Shown: positions 28,417-36,797 of the stretch, in pieces | Layout: every line of letters starts with the position of its first letter | How positions within the stretch are numbered: the stretch's first letter is position 1 | Assembly: GCA_000169115.1 (NCBI GenBank) | Contig: AAVV01000010.1 | Location: 95,551 to 159,550 of the forward strand | Reading direction: 5' to 3' | Source of the DNA: a marine gamma proteobacterium HTCC2080 | Lineage (GTDB): Bacteria > Pseudomonadota > Gammaproteobacteria > Pseudomonadales > Halieaceae | DNA: 64,000 nt | Notes under the pieces: generated by a model | What the model saw: the letters and a program-made list of their open reading frames with translations, nothing else | Told to the model about the DNA's origin: nothing | Databases searched by the model: none | Position numbers and translations under genes: made by a program

Positions 28417-30213
28417 ATGATCTCAAAACTTCACACTGCTCGTCTCGATATTCGGACTATTATCTTGGTCCTGCTATCAGTTTGTTGGATCGCCGGCTGT
28501 CAAACAACAGATGCCCCGGATAAATCCTTACCCAAAATCTCCTTGGAAGCTCTTGGCCAACAGGCAATTCCAGAGCCTTTACCCGCCACCCCCGATCAGC
28601 AGTTAGATCTCGCGGCGATCAACGCCGTGCGCGACAGCGTACTCACTCAGGGGGTGGTGGCGGGACGCATCTTAAGAGATGCCTTTCTTATTAAAGGAAT
28701 TGATGCGACAACAGCAGGGATCATCGATGCTGACCTCGCTTGGTACAACGGTGACATTGAAGCAGCTCAGCGACTGATGAAAGGCACCAACACCTCGAGC
28801 ATAGAAGGGCAAATTTTTGTACTAGCCACCGTTGAAGAAAGAGCCCGCATACAAGGTCAATGGCTAGATGCAGCGAGGCTGGCACATTTTAGAATTAAAC
28901 TCGAACTCAGGTCAGCGCAACTCACAACAAATGATACTCGCTCAAAATCCCTTACAACAGCGCCCGGCGATCGATTATGGACGTTGCTAATGCACCTTGA
29001 TGACAGGCAATTAGAACGTGCAGCAGCAATAGCCGATGACCCAGATTGGCGTGGCTGGCTAACGTTACTGCAGGCTTATCGATCAGGTCGCGACGCCATG
29101 TACAACTGGCTTTCACTACATCCGGATCATATCGCTACCGCTCACCTACCAGCAGCGCTGGCAACTTGGTTAGATGCAGAGCCCCCAACTAACATTGGCG
29201 TACTGCTGCCACTATCAGGACGACTCAAATCTGCGGGAAGTGCGGTATTAGACGGCATAACAGAAGGCCTTTATCGGAAATTCCCAGACCCTGATAAACG
29301 CCCAAGGCTGTTTACCGTCGATACAGAGTTGCGCACTAGCGCTGTGTCCGCTTATGCAGATGCACTCAGTGAAGGCGCAGACCTTGTCATTGGCCCGCTG
29401 ATTAAGTCGGAGGCTCAGAGTCTCGAAAGCCTTAAGGAGCGCCCCACTCCTGTCATTGCGCTGAACCGACCCGAGGTTTTTGCCAGCACAGAGGTATCGA
29501 ACTGGAGCGCTATGAGCCTGGCCCCAGAGGACGAAGCCCGCCAAATAGCCCAACTAGCGTTTGGCCGAGGCCAAAGAAAAGCACTTCTTATTCGTCCAGA
29601 CAGTGAATGGGGGCGACGAATGGAGGTGGCTTTAAACGAAATTTGGAGAGGCTTGGGAGGTGTCACTGCAGACACCCTTACACTGGCGGACAACACAGCC
29701 GTCTCCGAACAAATTGGTAACAGCGCTGGGTCGGCAGCATCGGAACAAAGAATTAAAATGCTGGAAGTCGCCTTTGAAGCGCCAGTAGCCTCACGACCGC
29801 GAAGACGGCAGGACTTTGATGTCATTTTTTTATTGGCGCCAGATCCTGCCGAGGCGCGTAGGCTGCGTCCCTTACTCATATATCACTATAGTGGTGACGT
29901 GCCTGTTTATAGTTCATCAGCCGTCTATAGCGGACATGACCACGGCCAAAACCAAGACCTAAACGACCTTATTTTGGTCGAGACTCCCGCGGTACTGCAG
30001 GCCTTAAAAATAGACCGATACACTCGATTACAAGCTCTAGGGTTTGACGCAATATCCATGATCGATCACTGGCAACAGGCGGAAGCCACTCAGGCCACCT
30101 TATTCCAAGGGCGGACTGGACTTCTAAAGCGTCTCTCCAATGGAGAAATCGAAAGAGAACTGAATTCAGTCGCTTTTGATGGCGGCAAACTTAAAGCCCT
30201 ACCGGTACGCTAA
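28417..30213 (+). CDS. lpoA: Outer-membrane lipoprotein LpoA (YraM/LppC family)
   Basis: In enterics LpoA activates the peptidoglycan synthase PBP1A from the outer membrane. The 598-residue product starts at ATG 28417, giving a lipoprotein signal with lipobox WIAGC (Cys at residue 28). An N-terminal helical TPR-like half (about 50-270) precedes a C-terminal periplasmic-binding-protein fold (about 275-590), beginning NIGVLLPLSGRLKSAGSAVLDGI and including ADLVIGPLIKSEA. It is followed by yraN, diaA and dolP as in E. coli. Whether it activates PBP1A in this lineage is inferred from family. Confidence 0.9.
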   Translation: MISKLHTARLDIRTIILVLLSVCWIAGCQTTDAPDKSLPKISLEALGQQAIPEPLPATPDQQLDLAAINAVRDSVLTQGVVAGRILRDAFLIKGIDATTAGIIDADLAWYNGDIEAAQRLMKGTNTSSIEGQIFVLATVEERARIQGQWLDAARLAHFRIKLELRSAQLTTNDTRSKSLTTAPGDRLWTLLMHLDDRQLERAAAIADDPDWRGWLTLLQAYRSGRDAMYNWLSLHPDHIATAHLPAALATWLDAEPPTNIGVLLPLSGRLKSAGSAVLDGITEGLYRKFPDPDKRPRLFTVDTELRTSAVSAYADALSEGADLVIGPLIKSEAQSLESLKERPTPVIALNRPEVFASTEVSNWSAMSLAPEDEARQIAQLAFGRGQRKALLIRPDSEWGRRMEVALNEIWRGLGGVTADTLTLADNTAVSEQIGNSAGSAASEQRIKMLEVAFEAPVASRPRRRQDFDVIFLLAPDPAEARRLRPLLIYHYSGDVPVYSSSAVYSGHDHGQNQDLNDLILVETPAVLQALKIDRYTRLQALGFDAISMIDHWQQAEATQATLFQGRTGLLKRLSNGEIERELNSVAFDGGKLKALPVR

Positions 30214-30234
30214 CTGTGTCAAACCCAATGAATA

Positions 30235-30606
30235 ATGACCAACGTGAATACGCAAACCGGCAAAGACGCAGAGGATTACGCCCAGAATTTTTTAATAACC
30301 CAAGGGCTACGAACTGTTGCACGTAATGTATGCTGCCGCTATGGCGAGATCGATATTATTATGGAGCAGGGCATAACAGTGGTTTTCGTCGAGGTCCGGC
30401 TGCGCGCCCAGAAAGGGCTTCAAACAGGCGCAAGCTCAGTCAGTTATCGCAAGCAGCAGCGCCTCATCAAGACCGCCAGTTTAGTTATACAACGCATGCC
30501 CGAACTTCAGGGACGACCTGTGAGGTTCGATGTCATCGCATACGACACGCTGCAAAAGAACCGAGTACCGCACTGGATTCAACAGGCATTCGATGCGTCA
30601 AACTAA
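30235..30606 (+). CDS. yraN: YraN family endonuclease-like protein
   Basis: A 123-residue UPF0102 protein with the restriction-endonuclease-like core: GKDAEDYAQNFLITQGL, then YGEIDIIMEQGITVVFVEVRLR, which holds the E-x-D-x(n)-ExR type acidic triad. Function in cells is not established; the fold resembles Holliday-junction resolvases. It lies 21 bases after lpoA and just before a SIS-domain gene, the conserved yraM-yraN-diaA order. Confidence 0.92.
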   Translation: MTNVNTQTGKDAEDYAQNFLITQGLRTVARNVCCRYGEIDIIMEQGITVVFVEVRLRAQKGLQTGASSVSYRKQQRLIKTASLVIQRMPELQGRPVRFDVIAYDTLQKNRVPHWIQQAFDASN

Positions 30607-30624
30607 ACGGGTAAAGATCTGATC

Positions 30625-31182
30625 ATGATTCCATACGATGACATCTCCACCTTTTTTCATGGCTATATCGAGCAGCTGAGTCTGTCAGTGGATGACATTG
30701 CAGATGTCACTGGAAGTGCAGCCAGCCTAGCAACGCAAACCATTATCAACGAGAAAAAACTTATCGTTTGTGGCGTCGGCCCCGATGCTGCAGGTGCAGG
30801 ACTGCTGACCGAATTGCTACAACAGGGCCTCTATCGAGAGCGACCGGCCATACCTGCGATCGAGCTGACAAGCCGTCATATCACTAGCCTCGATCCCGGC
30901 GTGGGTTGGCTAACTCAACAACTAACGGCCCTCGGTCAACCAGGCGATCTCGTAATTCTTTACGCAACATCGCTCACTCAAGTAGACCTAGAGTTTCTGT
31001 CCTCTGCCATCGCCAAACGCAATCTGACGTCGATTTGGGTGGGAGCACAAGGCATAGGGCCTAGCCTGGCATTTCCCGGAGCAGACCGCGCGACCGCGCT
31101 AGCTCTTTCTCAATGTTGCTCTATCTGTCTTGCTAGATTGATCGACATATCCCTGTTTGGAACCCTGGAGAACAATACGTGA
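30625..31182 (+). CDS. diaA: Divergent SIS-domain protein, DiaA position
   Basis: A 185-residue protein with the overall DiaA/GmhA layout: helical N-terminus, LIVCGVGPDAAGAGLLTELL, a ligand-loop region near RPAIPAIEL, GQPGDLVILYATS and a C-terminal helix QCCSICLARLIDISLF. The SIS sugar-phosphate loops are eroded: the usual GNGxSAxxAQHF reads GVGPDAAGAGLL, and the STxGxS loop reads YATSLTQ. It is therefore unlikely to be a sedoheptulose-phosphate isomerase. DiaA of E. coli binds DnaA and times replication; the neighbours yraN and dolP support that assignment, but function is inferred. Confidence 0.75.
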   Translation: MIPYDDISTFFHGYIEQLSLSVDDIADVTGSAASLATQTIINEKKLIVCGVGPDAAGAGLLTELLQQGLYRERPAIPAIELTSRHITSLDPGVGWLTQQLTALGQPGDLVILYATSLTQVDLEFLSSAIAKRNLTSIWVGAQGIGPSLAFPGADRATALALSQCCSICLARLIDISLFGTLENNT

Positions 31183-31751
31183 GCTCTGTATATAAAAGAA
31201 TTTTCATGATCTTATCTCTTACTTATTTAACTGGCTGCGGCTCAATACTCGCGACTTTTGAGAGTAACAGCATTGAAGATGAACCCGGTGAGCGCAGCCT
31301 CGCAGAGCAGGTTTTAGACGAGAGCATAGAGACGAAGGCGATCGTCAATATCAGAGCAGCAAACGCCGCTTTCGACGATTTAGGATTCCTCGTGGTGTCC
31401 TACAACGGTTACGTATTAATAGCTGGTGAAGTTCCAAACCAGGGCCTCAAAGATGAAGCATCGGCTGTCGTTCGTGAAATAGAGGGCGTCCGACGAATTT
31501 ATAACGAGTTAGTGATTGGACCAAAGTCTACAAGCGGCACAGAAGCCAACGATGTTTGGCTAACCACAAAAATCAAGACGGCCCTATTGACTGATTCAGA
31601 AGTGCCATCATTGCGGGTCAAGGTGGTAACCGAGAACAGTGTCGTTTATCTGATGGGTTTGCTATCGACCGAAGAGGCCAACCGAACCGCTGCCGCAGCG
31701 GCCGACGTCGATGGCGTAACGCGTGTGGTACGCCTGTTTGAACTCATTTAA
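31179..31751 (+). CDS. dolP: BON-domain outer-membrane lipoprotein DolP (YraP)
   Basis: A 190-residue lipoprotein, start GTG 31179, signal with lipobox LTGC (Cys near residue 21). Two BON domains follow, about 50-115 and 125-190; the second has VWLTTKIKTALLTDSEVPS and VVYLMGLLSTEEANRTAAAAADVDGVTRVVRLFE. In E. coli DolP binds anionic lipid at division sites and supports outer-membrane integrity and BAM. It overlaps diaA by four bases and ends the lpoA group. Confidence 0.9.
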   Translation: MSSVYKRIFMILSLTYLTGCGSILATFESNSIEDEPGERSLAEQVLDESIETKAIVNIRAANAAFDDLGFLVVSYNGYVLIAGEVPNQGLKDEASAVVREIEGVRRIYNELVIGPKSTSGTEANDVWLTTKIKTALLTDSEVPSLRVKVVTENSVVYLMGLLSTEEANRTAAAAADVDGVTRVVRLFELI

Positions 31752-31779
31752 AAGGCCTTAGCCTAAGGTCGTAAGACAC

Positions 31780-31796
31780 AGTGCCAAAGGCACTGC
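31780..31796. terminator. Stem-loop between converging dolP and sspB
   Basis: CAGTGCC, loop AAA, GGCACTG: a perfect 7-bp stem in the 64-base gap between two converging genes. No T-run follows on either strand, so termination is plausible only because of its position. Confidence 0.35.
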
Positions 31797-31815
31797 TGGC
31801 AACAAGGGCAAAACT

Positions 31816-32214
31816 TTATTTAACGATTTTGAGTGCCGGGCGACTGCTGCGCTCGCTAGAGCCAGGATCCCCGATGAAAGGTGGGTCAGGATCTGGATCC
31901 GGCTCCATTGGGCCATCGAACACCATTCCTTGACCGTTCTCACGAGCATAAATGCCCAGTATTGCTGCGATGGGAACCGCCACATCTTGTGGCTGGCCTC
32001 CAAAACGGCCGTTAAACACAACCGTATCGTTCCCCATCTGCAAAGACACCACCGCAGACGGCGCAATATTTAAAACAATCTGACCATCGCTAACATAACT
32101 CTCAGGAACCAGCACTCCAGCAAAGGTAGCATCAACCAACAAGTGTGGGGTGCATTCGTTATCTACGATCCATTCGTAAATCGCTCGAATGATGTAAGGC
32201 CTACTGGAGTTCAC
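31816..32214 (-). CDS. sspB: ClpXP protease specificity-enhancing factor SspB
   Basis: Adaptor that delivers ssrA-tagged peptides from stalled ribosomes to ClpXP. 132 residues. The folded substrate-binding domain is about 1-95 (RPYIIRAIYEWIVDNECTPHLLVDA; FNGRFGG). A flexible acidic linker rich in Asp and Pro follows, and the C-terminal ClpX-binding tail reads RPALKIVK. It lies 15 bases downstream of sspA, the usual sspA-sspB pair. Confidence 0.94.
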   Translation of the reverse strand: MNSSRPYIIRAIYEWIVDNECTPHLLVDATFAGVLVPESYVSDGQIVLNIAPSAVVSLQMGNDTVVFNGRFGGQPQDVAVPIAAILGIYARENGQGMVFDGPMEPDPDPDPPFIGDPGSSERSSRPALKIVK

Positions 32215-32229
32215 AGGTGCGGCGCTCGA

Positions 32230-32883
32230 TTACAGGCGCATTTCTCGCTCATGAACCGTGAGGCTTTCCTGGAAGGATTCTCTACGGAACAGGCTGTCCA
32301 TATAAGCCAGTAGAGGCTTAGACTGTTTTCCTGGGCGGATATCGACACCCAAAGAAGGCAGACGCCATAAGATAGGCGCAATACAACAGTCTACCAAGGT
32401 GAACTCTTCGCTCATGAAGTAGGGCTTTTCTGCAAAAATAGGAGCGATGGCCATCAGCCCGTCCCGCAACTCTTTGGCAGATTTTGTGACCACATTTTCA
32501 GATCGAGAGTTTTGAATGGCGTCAACCAAACTGCACCAATCCCGCTCAATTCGATACATCAACAGTCTACTCTCCGCTCTTGCAACCGGGTAAACGGGCA
32601 AAAGAGGTGGGTGTGGAAAACGCTCGTCGAGGTACTCCATCATCACCTTAGATTCATAGAGCACTAAATCACGGTCAACTAAGGTGGGCATTGTGTTGTA
32701 AGGGTTAACATCTGCCAGCTCGGCCGGCGCAATGCCAGAATCCGATTCGATCAGATCGACAGTCACACCCTTCTCGGCAAGTACAATTCGTACCCGGTGG
32801 CTGTAATGATTAGTACTATCCGAAAACAGCGTCATAGAAGAGCGCTTGGACACTACCGCAGAGGCGTCGTCAGACAGTTTCAT
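32230..32883 (-). CDS. sspA: Stringent starvation protein A
   Basis: RNA polymerase-associated protein with a glutathione-transferase fold, active in stationary phase, acid stress and virulence gene control. 217 residues. SMTLFSDSTNHYSHRVRIVLAEKGV and YNTMPTLVDRDLVLYESKVMMEYLDERFPHPPL-type segments match SspA closely, with an all-helical C-terminal domain (FTLVDCCIAPILWRLP). The start is supported by GGAG nine bases upstream. A 74-base gap separates it from the bc1 genes, so it may have its own promoter. Confidence 0.94.
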   Translation of the reverse strand: MKLSDDASAVVSKRSSMTLFSDSTNHYSHRVRIVLAEKGVTVDLIESDSGIAPAELADVNPYNTMPTLVDRDLVLYESKVMMEYLDERFPHPPLLPVYPVARAESRLLMYRIERDWCSLVDAIQNSRSENVVTKSAKELRDGLMAIAPIFAEKPYFMSEEFTLVDCCIAPILWRLPSLGVDIRPGKQSKPLLAYMDSLFRRESFQESLTVHEREMRL

Positions 32884-32957
32884 TTATAAACTCCGGGGTT
32901 TAAGCGACAGAAGCGGGTCAGCCACCCTGTGGCTACCGCTTCTTGTCGGGTGGGACG

Positions 32958-34988
32958 TTAGTGGACGTCCTTCCAATATTCGCGACTCAAGAGCCAAGCG
33001 AACACAAAGAAAATAGCAAGGAACAGTAAAACCTTAACACCCATTTGCTGCCGCTGCAGCTTAATGGGCTCTGCGGTATACGCCAAGAAGTTTACTAGGT
33101 CGTAAATCGCCGAATCGTACTCTTCCCCACTCATGATTCCAGCAGCGGAAATTTCAAGTCGACCACATGGAGCGGCCATCATAGCATCTCCCGTCAGCGG
33201 GTCCATCTGCCCGCCTGCCAAGCTCGGTCCAGCTGCACATTCGGGCATGCCCTGCAGCTCCATTAGCACATGGGGCATACCGACTTTGGGAAAGACCTTA
33301 TTATTAACCCCATAGGGTCGAGTCTCGTCCTTATAAAATGTGCGCAGATAGGTATAGAGCCACTCAGGCTGGCGCGCCCTAGACACCAAAGTGAGGTCTG
33401 GAGGCGTTGCGCCAAACCATTTCTTGGCATTTGCCTTATCCATGGAATTGTCCATGAGAGCGCCTATTTTGGTTTCCGGATCGAACATCAAATTGGCTTT
33501 GTATAAATCCTCAGGAATTCCAAGATCCCTTGCTACACGGTTATGCCGTGAATACTGCAAAGAGTGGCACCCCATGCAGTAATTGGTGTAAAGCGCGGCC
33601 CCCCGTTGTAGAGAGGGCTGGTCCGATGCGTCCGTAGCAATGGGGTCGCAGGGAATCGTCCCGCAGTCAAAGCCTGACTCGGCACCCACCACCTTTAATG
33701 GAATGAATGTGAGGGCACCCATCAGGGCGAGAATGCCCAGACTCTTGAACACGCCAACGCCACCATCCATCGTCACCCTGTCAGGAACAGGTTTGACTTT
33801 GTCCATCTTCGACCAAATCGGCATCGCCAGGAAAAAAGCGAAGTAGAAAATGGTACAAATCTGCGCCAAGAACGTGCGCTCAGGCGTCGGTGCTTTAACA
33901 CCTAATACACCCAAGATTAAGAAGCAGACTACGAAAAGCAGCAGCATCACGCGGTTGATCATGCCACGATAGCGCCATGACTTAACCTCGCAGCGATCTA
34001 ACCAAGGCAATGCGAAGGGAATTGCCACAGATGCCGCGAAGAATACAAAACCCCAAAACTTATCGGGCACTGCACGTAACACCGAGTAGAAAGGCGTGAA
34101 GTACCACACAGGCGCGATGTGCTCGGGGGTTTTAAGCCCGTTGGCCTGCTCAAAGTTGGCGAACTCAAGGAAGAAACCACCCATCTCAGGCGCAAAGAAC
34201 AAAATAGCGCAGAAGAAAAACAAGAACACGGCAATGCCCTGAATGTCGTGCACCGAGTAATAGGGATGGAAACGGATTCCGTCTAAGGGGATACCATTTG
34301 CGTCCTTCTTCTTCTTGATTTCTACGCCGTCTGGGTTGTTAGAGCCTACCTCGTGCAGCGCAAGTATGTGCAACACCACCAAGGCTAATAAAACGATAGG
34401 GAGGGCCACCACGTGCAAGGCAAAAAAGCGGTTTAGCGTAATGCCCGACAGCAGATAATCTCCTCGAATCCAGGTGACGATATCCTCGCCCACTACAGGA
34501 ATAGCACCAAACAGTGAAATAATGACCTGTGCACCCCAGTAGGACATCTGTCCCCAAGGCAATACGTAACCTACAAATGCCTCAGCCATCAAGACAATGA
34601 AAATCATCATTCCAAAAACCCACAGCAGTTCTCGTGGCTTTTTGTAAGACCCGTAGATCAGGGCCCTGAACATGTGGAGATACACAACGATAAAAAACGC
34701 TGATGCGCCCGTGGAATGCATGTAACGCAGCAGCCACCCGTAATCTACATCACGCATGATGTACTCAACCGAGGAGAACGCCTCTTCAGCGGAGGGTGTG
34801 TAATTCATTGTTAGCCAGATTCCAGTCAATAACTGGTTGACCAAAACTAGCAGCGAGAAAACCCCAAAGAAATACCAGAGGTTGAAGTTTTTAGGGGCGT
34901 AGTACTCGCCCATGTGAGTATTCCACGCTCTAGTAACTGGCAGGCGTGCATCAATCCATCCAACAAAAGAATTCAACGCTTTTTCCAT
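32958..34988 (-). CDS. petBC: Fused cytochrome b - cytochrome c1 of the ubiquinol:cytochrome c oxidoreductase
   Basis: A single 676-residue frame holds two bc1 subunits that are separate in most gammaproteobacteria. Residues 1-405 are cytochrome b: eight helices, haem-ligand histidine pairs in HSTGASAFFIVVYLH (91, 105) and LHVVALPIVLLALVVLH (192, 207), and the Qo motif PVWY (293-296). Residues 413-435 look like an export signal or membrane helix (VFKSLGILALMGALTFIPL) ending VVGA. Residues 436-676 are cytochrome c1: haem motif CMGCH (471-475), probable Met ligand in VGMPHV, C-terminal anchor 650-667. Bradyrhizobium fbcH is a known example of such a precursor, cut after translation. A separate start at the GTG of residue 413 is an alternative. 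Overlaps petA by one base (TAATG). Confidence 0.93.
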   Translation of the reverse strand: MEKALNSFVGWIDARLPVTRAWNTHMGEYYAPKNFNLWYFFGVFSLLVLVNQLLTGIWLTMNYTPSAEEAFSSVEYIMRDVDYGWLLRYMHSTGASAFFIVVYLHMFRALIYGSYKKPRELLWVFGMMIFIVLMAEAFVGYVLPWGQMSYWGAQVIISLFGAIPVVGEDIVTWIRGDYLLSGITLNRFFALHVVALPIVLLALVVLHILALHEVGSNNPDGVEIKKKKDANGIPLDGIRFHPYYSVHDIQGIAVFLFFFCAILFFAPEMGGFFLEFANFEQANGLKTPEHIAPVWYFTPFYSVLRAVPDKFWGFVFFAASVAIPFALPWLDRCEVKSWRYRGMINRVMLLLFVVCFLILGVLGVKAPTPERTFLAQICTIFYFAFFLAMPIWSKMDKVKPVPDRVTMDGGVGVFKSLGILALMGALTFIPLKVVGAESGFDCGTIPCDPIATDASDQPSLQRGAALYTNYCMGCHSLQYSRHNRVARDLGIPEDLYKANLMFDPETKIGALMDNSMDKANAKKWFGATPPDLTLVSRARQPEWLYTYLRTFYKDETRPYGVNNKVFPKVGMPHVLMELQGMPECAAGPSLAGGQMDPLTGDAMMAAPCGRLEISAAGIMSGEEYDSAIYDLVNFLAYTAEPIKLQRQQMGVKVLLFLAIFFVFAWLLSREYWKDVH

Positions 34989-35617
34989 TAGGCAGCCTCC
35001 GCATCCACACCGATTACAAGGACGTTGTCGCCCTCAAAGCTATAGGGAGGTACAACCAAGTTTGCTGAGGCGGGCACTCCCTGAAATACGCGCCCCGCCA
35101 AATCAAATTTTGAACCATGACAGGGACAGAAAAACCCGCCTAACCACTCGTCACCGCCGAGATCAGCCGAGCCAACTTCGGGCCGGAACTTGGGCGCACA
35201 ACCTAGGTGAGTGCACAACCCCACCGCAACAAAGAGCTCTGGACGTATCGAGCGCCCTTCTCCTGCAACGTATCCAGGCTGATCGGACACTGCTGAACTC
35301 GGGTCCTTCAAAATACCATCGAGCTTAGGGAGATCTTCGAGCTGGGCATCAGTGCGGTGCAAGACATACACGGGTTTCCCGCGCCACTCTACGACTACCA
35401 TCTGTCCAGGCTCAAGCTTGCCAATGTCAGCCTTCACCGGCGCACCGGCGGCCTTAGCTTTTTCTGAGGGGTTCCAAGACCCCATGAAAGGCGTAGCTAC
35501 GCCGACTACACCAGCAACGCCGACAACAGACGTCGCTGCGGTCAAAAACCTACGTCGCGTTTGACTTTTGGCGTCCAGCTGGGCCGTATCGTTTTGGCTA
35601 GATTGCACTTCGCTCAT
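34988..35617 (-). CDS. petA: Rieske iron-sulfur subunit of the bc1 complex
   Basis: Carries electrons from quinol to cytochrome c1. 209 residues from ATG 35617, supported by GGAGAGGG just upstream. It has a Tat-type anchor signal (RRRFLTAATSVVGVAGVVG, about 21-40) and a C-terminal Rieske fold with the 2Fe-2S ligands in CTHLGC and CPCHGS. First gene of petA-petBC. A gap of about 215 bases to rpsI should hold its promoter, but no convincing hexamers were found there. Confidence 0.95.
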   Translation of the reverse strand: MSEVQSSQNDTAQLDAKSQTRRRFLTAATSVVGVAGVVGVATPFMGSWNPSEKAKAAGAPVKADIGKLEPGQMVVVEWRGKPVYVLHRTDAQLEDLPKLDGILKDPSSAVSDQPGYVAGEGRSIRPELFVAVGLCTHLGCAPKFRPEVGSADLGGDEWLGGFFCPCHGSKFDLAGRVFQGVPASANLVVPPYSFEGDNVLVIGVDAEAA

Positions 35618-35831
35618 GAGAACCCTCTCCGACATTGAGGCAGCTTTCCCAACACCTGTTGTGTCAGGAAAACATGGAATTTCTTGCGCGGGAATGTTAG
35701 TGCTCTGCTACGTGCGCGGCAAGCGACGACACCGCATTACAGCATTCCATTTGTATTTACGTAGACAAATAGGCGACAGATTCATACCCGACCGATGTCT
35801 GGGTTGGCCCGTCGCTGAATTTGTACCGGCT

Positions 35832-36224
35832 TTAACGCTTGGAGAACTGAGGACGACGACGAGCTTTTCGCAAACCCACTTTTTTCCGCTCAACTTCCCG
35901 TGCATCCCGGGTCACAAACCCCTCGGCACGAAGTGCGCCACGAAGCGATTCGTCATAATCCATAAGCGCACGGGTCAACCCGTGCCTGATCGCGCCGGCC
36001 TGACCGAAACTACCGCCTCCGCTAACGGTGACGTAAGCATCGAAACTGCCATTTAGCTGAGTCAGCTCCAATGGTTGACGCACAATCATCCGCGCCACTT
36101 CCCGACCAAAATACTCATCGATAGTGCGGCCATTGATTTGGATGTTGCCAGTGCCCGAGCGAAGGAATACCCGCGCGGTTGATGTTTTTCGTCGGCCTGT
36201 GCCGTAGTACTGTGCCGTAGACAT
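35832..36224 (-). CDS. rpsI: 30S ribosomal protein S9
   Basis: 130 residues, the standard length. It starts [16 protein letters not shown] and ends with the invariant [11 protein letters not shown] tail that reaches the P site. The segment [19 protein letters not shown] is typical. It follows rplM by 11 bases on the same strand, forming the universal rplM-rpsI operon. Confidence 0.98.
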   Translation of the reverse strand: MSTAQYYGTGRRKTSTARVFLRSGTGNIQINGRTIDEYFGREVARMIVRQPLELTQLNGSFDAYVTVSGGGSFGQAGAIRHGLTRALMDYDESLRGALRAEGFVTRDAREVERKKVGLRKARRRPQFSKR

Positions 36225-36235
36225 ATCGGTTTCCT

Positions 36236-36664
36236 CTAAAGCGCCAGGGCTTGTGGTTGCTGAGCGACGTGTGGGTGCTCAGCGCCCGAGTAGACTTTGA
36301 GTTTTCGGAACATTGCTCGACCCAGGGGATTTTTGGGCAGCATGCCCTTAACAGCGCGCTGCAAAACACGCTCAGGCGCCCGATCGATAAGCTTTTCAAA
36401 ACTGTAAGACTTGATGCCGCCCGGATAGCCCGAGTGGTGGTGATACATTTTATCGGTCTGCTTTTTACCCGTTACTTTAATTTTTTCGCAATTAACAACC
36501 ACAATGTAGTCGCCCATATCCATATGGGGAGTAAATTCAGGCTTATGCTTTCCGCGTAAACGGTGTGCAATTTCTGTGGCAAGACGTCCAAGCGTCTTGT
36601 CTTCTGCGTCGACAACAAACCAATCGTGTTGTACATCGCCAGCTTTAGCGCTGTATGTTTTCAT
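36236..36664 (-). CDS. rplM: 50S ribosomal protein L13
   Basis: 142 residues from ATG 36664 ([20 protein letters not shown]), exactly the E. coli length; an in-frame upstream start at 36730 would add a non-conserved extension. Core motifs [27 protein letters not shown] and [11 protein letters not shown] are present. In E. coli L13 represses its own operon at the leader; that cannot be judged here. Confidence 0.98.
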   Translation of the reverse strand: MKTYSAKAGDVQHDWFVVDAEDKTLGRLATEIAHRLRGKHKPEFTPHMDMGDYIVVVNCEKIKVTGKKQTDKMYHHHSGYPGGIKSYSFEKLIDRAPERVLQRAVKGMLPKNPLGRAMFRKLKVYSGAEHPHVAQQPQALAL

Positions 36665-36701
36665 TTGTGACGCCTCAAGGGGCAAATTCAAGGGAGCGCG
36701 G

Positions 36702-36730
36702 ATGGTACTGGATGGTGGCCGAGCTTTCAA
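36702..36730 (-). promoter_or_regulatory. Possible promoter of rplM-rpsI
   Basis: On the minus strand TTGAAA (36730-36725), 17-base spacer, TACCAT (36707-36702), about 38 bases before the rplM start. The -10 matches the consensus in only four positions, so support is modest. Confidence 0.35.
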
Positions 36731-36797
36731 GCAGTTTAAGTGGATCTCGATCGACCATACCGCACAAACAATCCTTGAGGGAGGGCAACCACCTCCA

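Noticed and set aside
35618..35831. Promoter of petA in the rpsI-petA gap
   Set aside because: Candidate hexamers (for example TTGTCT) had no partner at an acceptable spacing.
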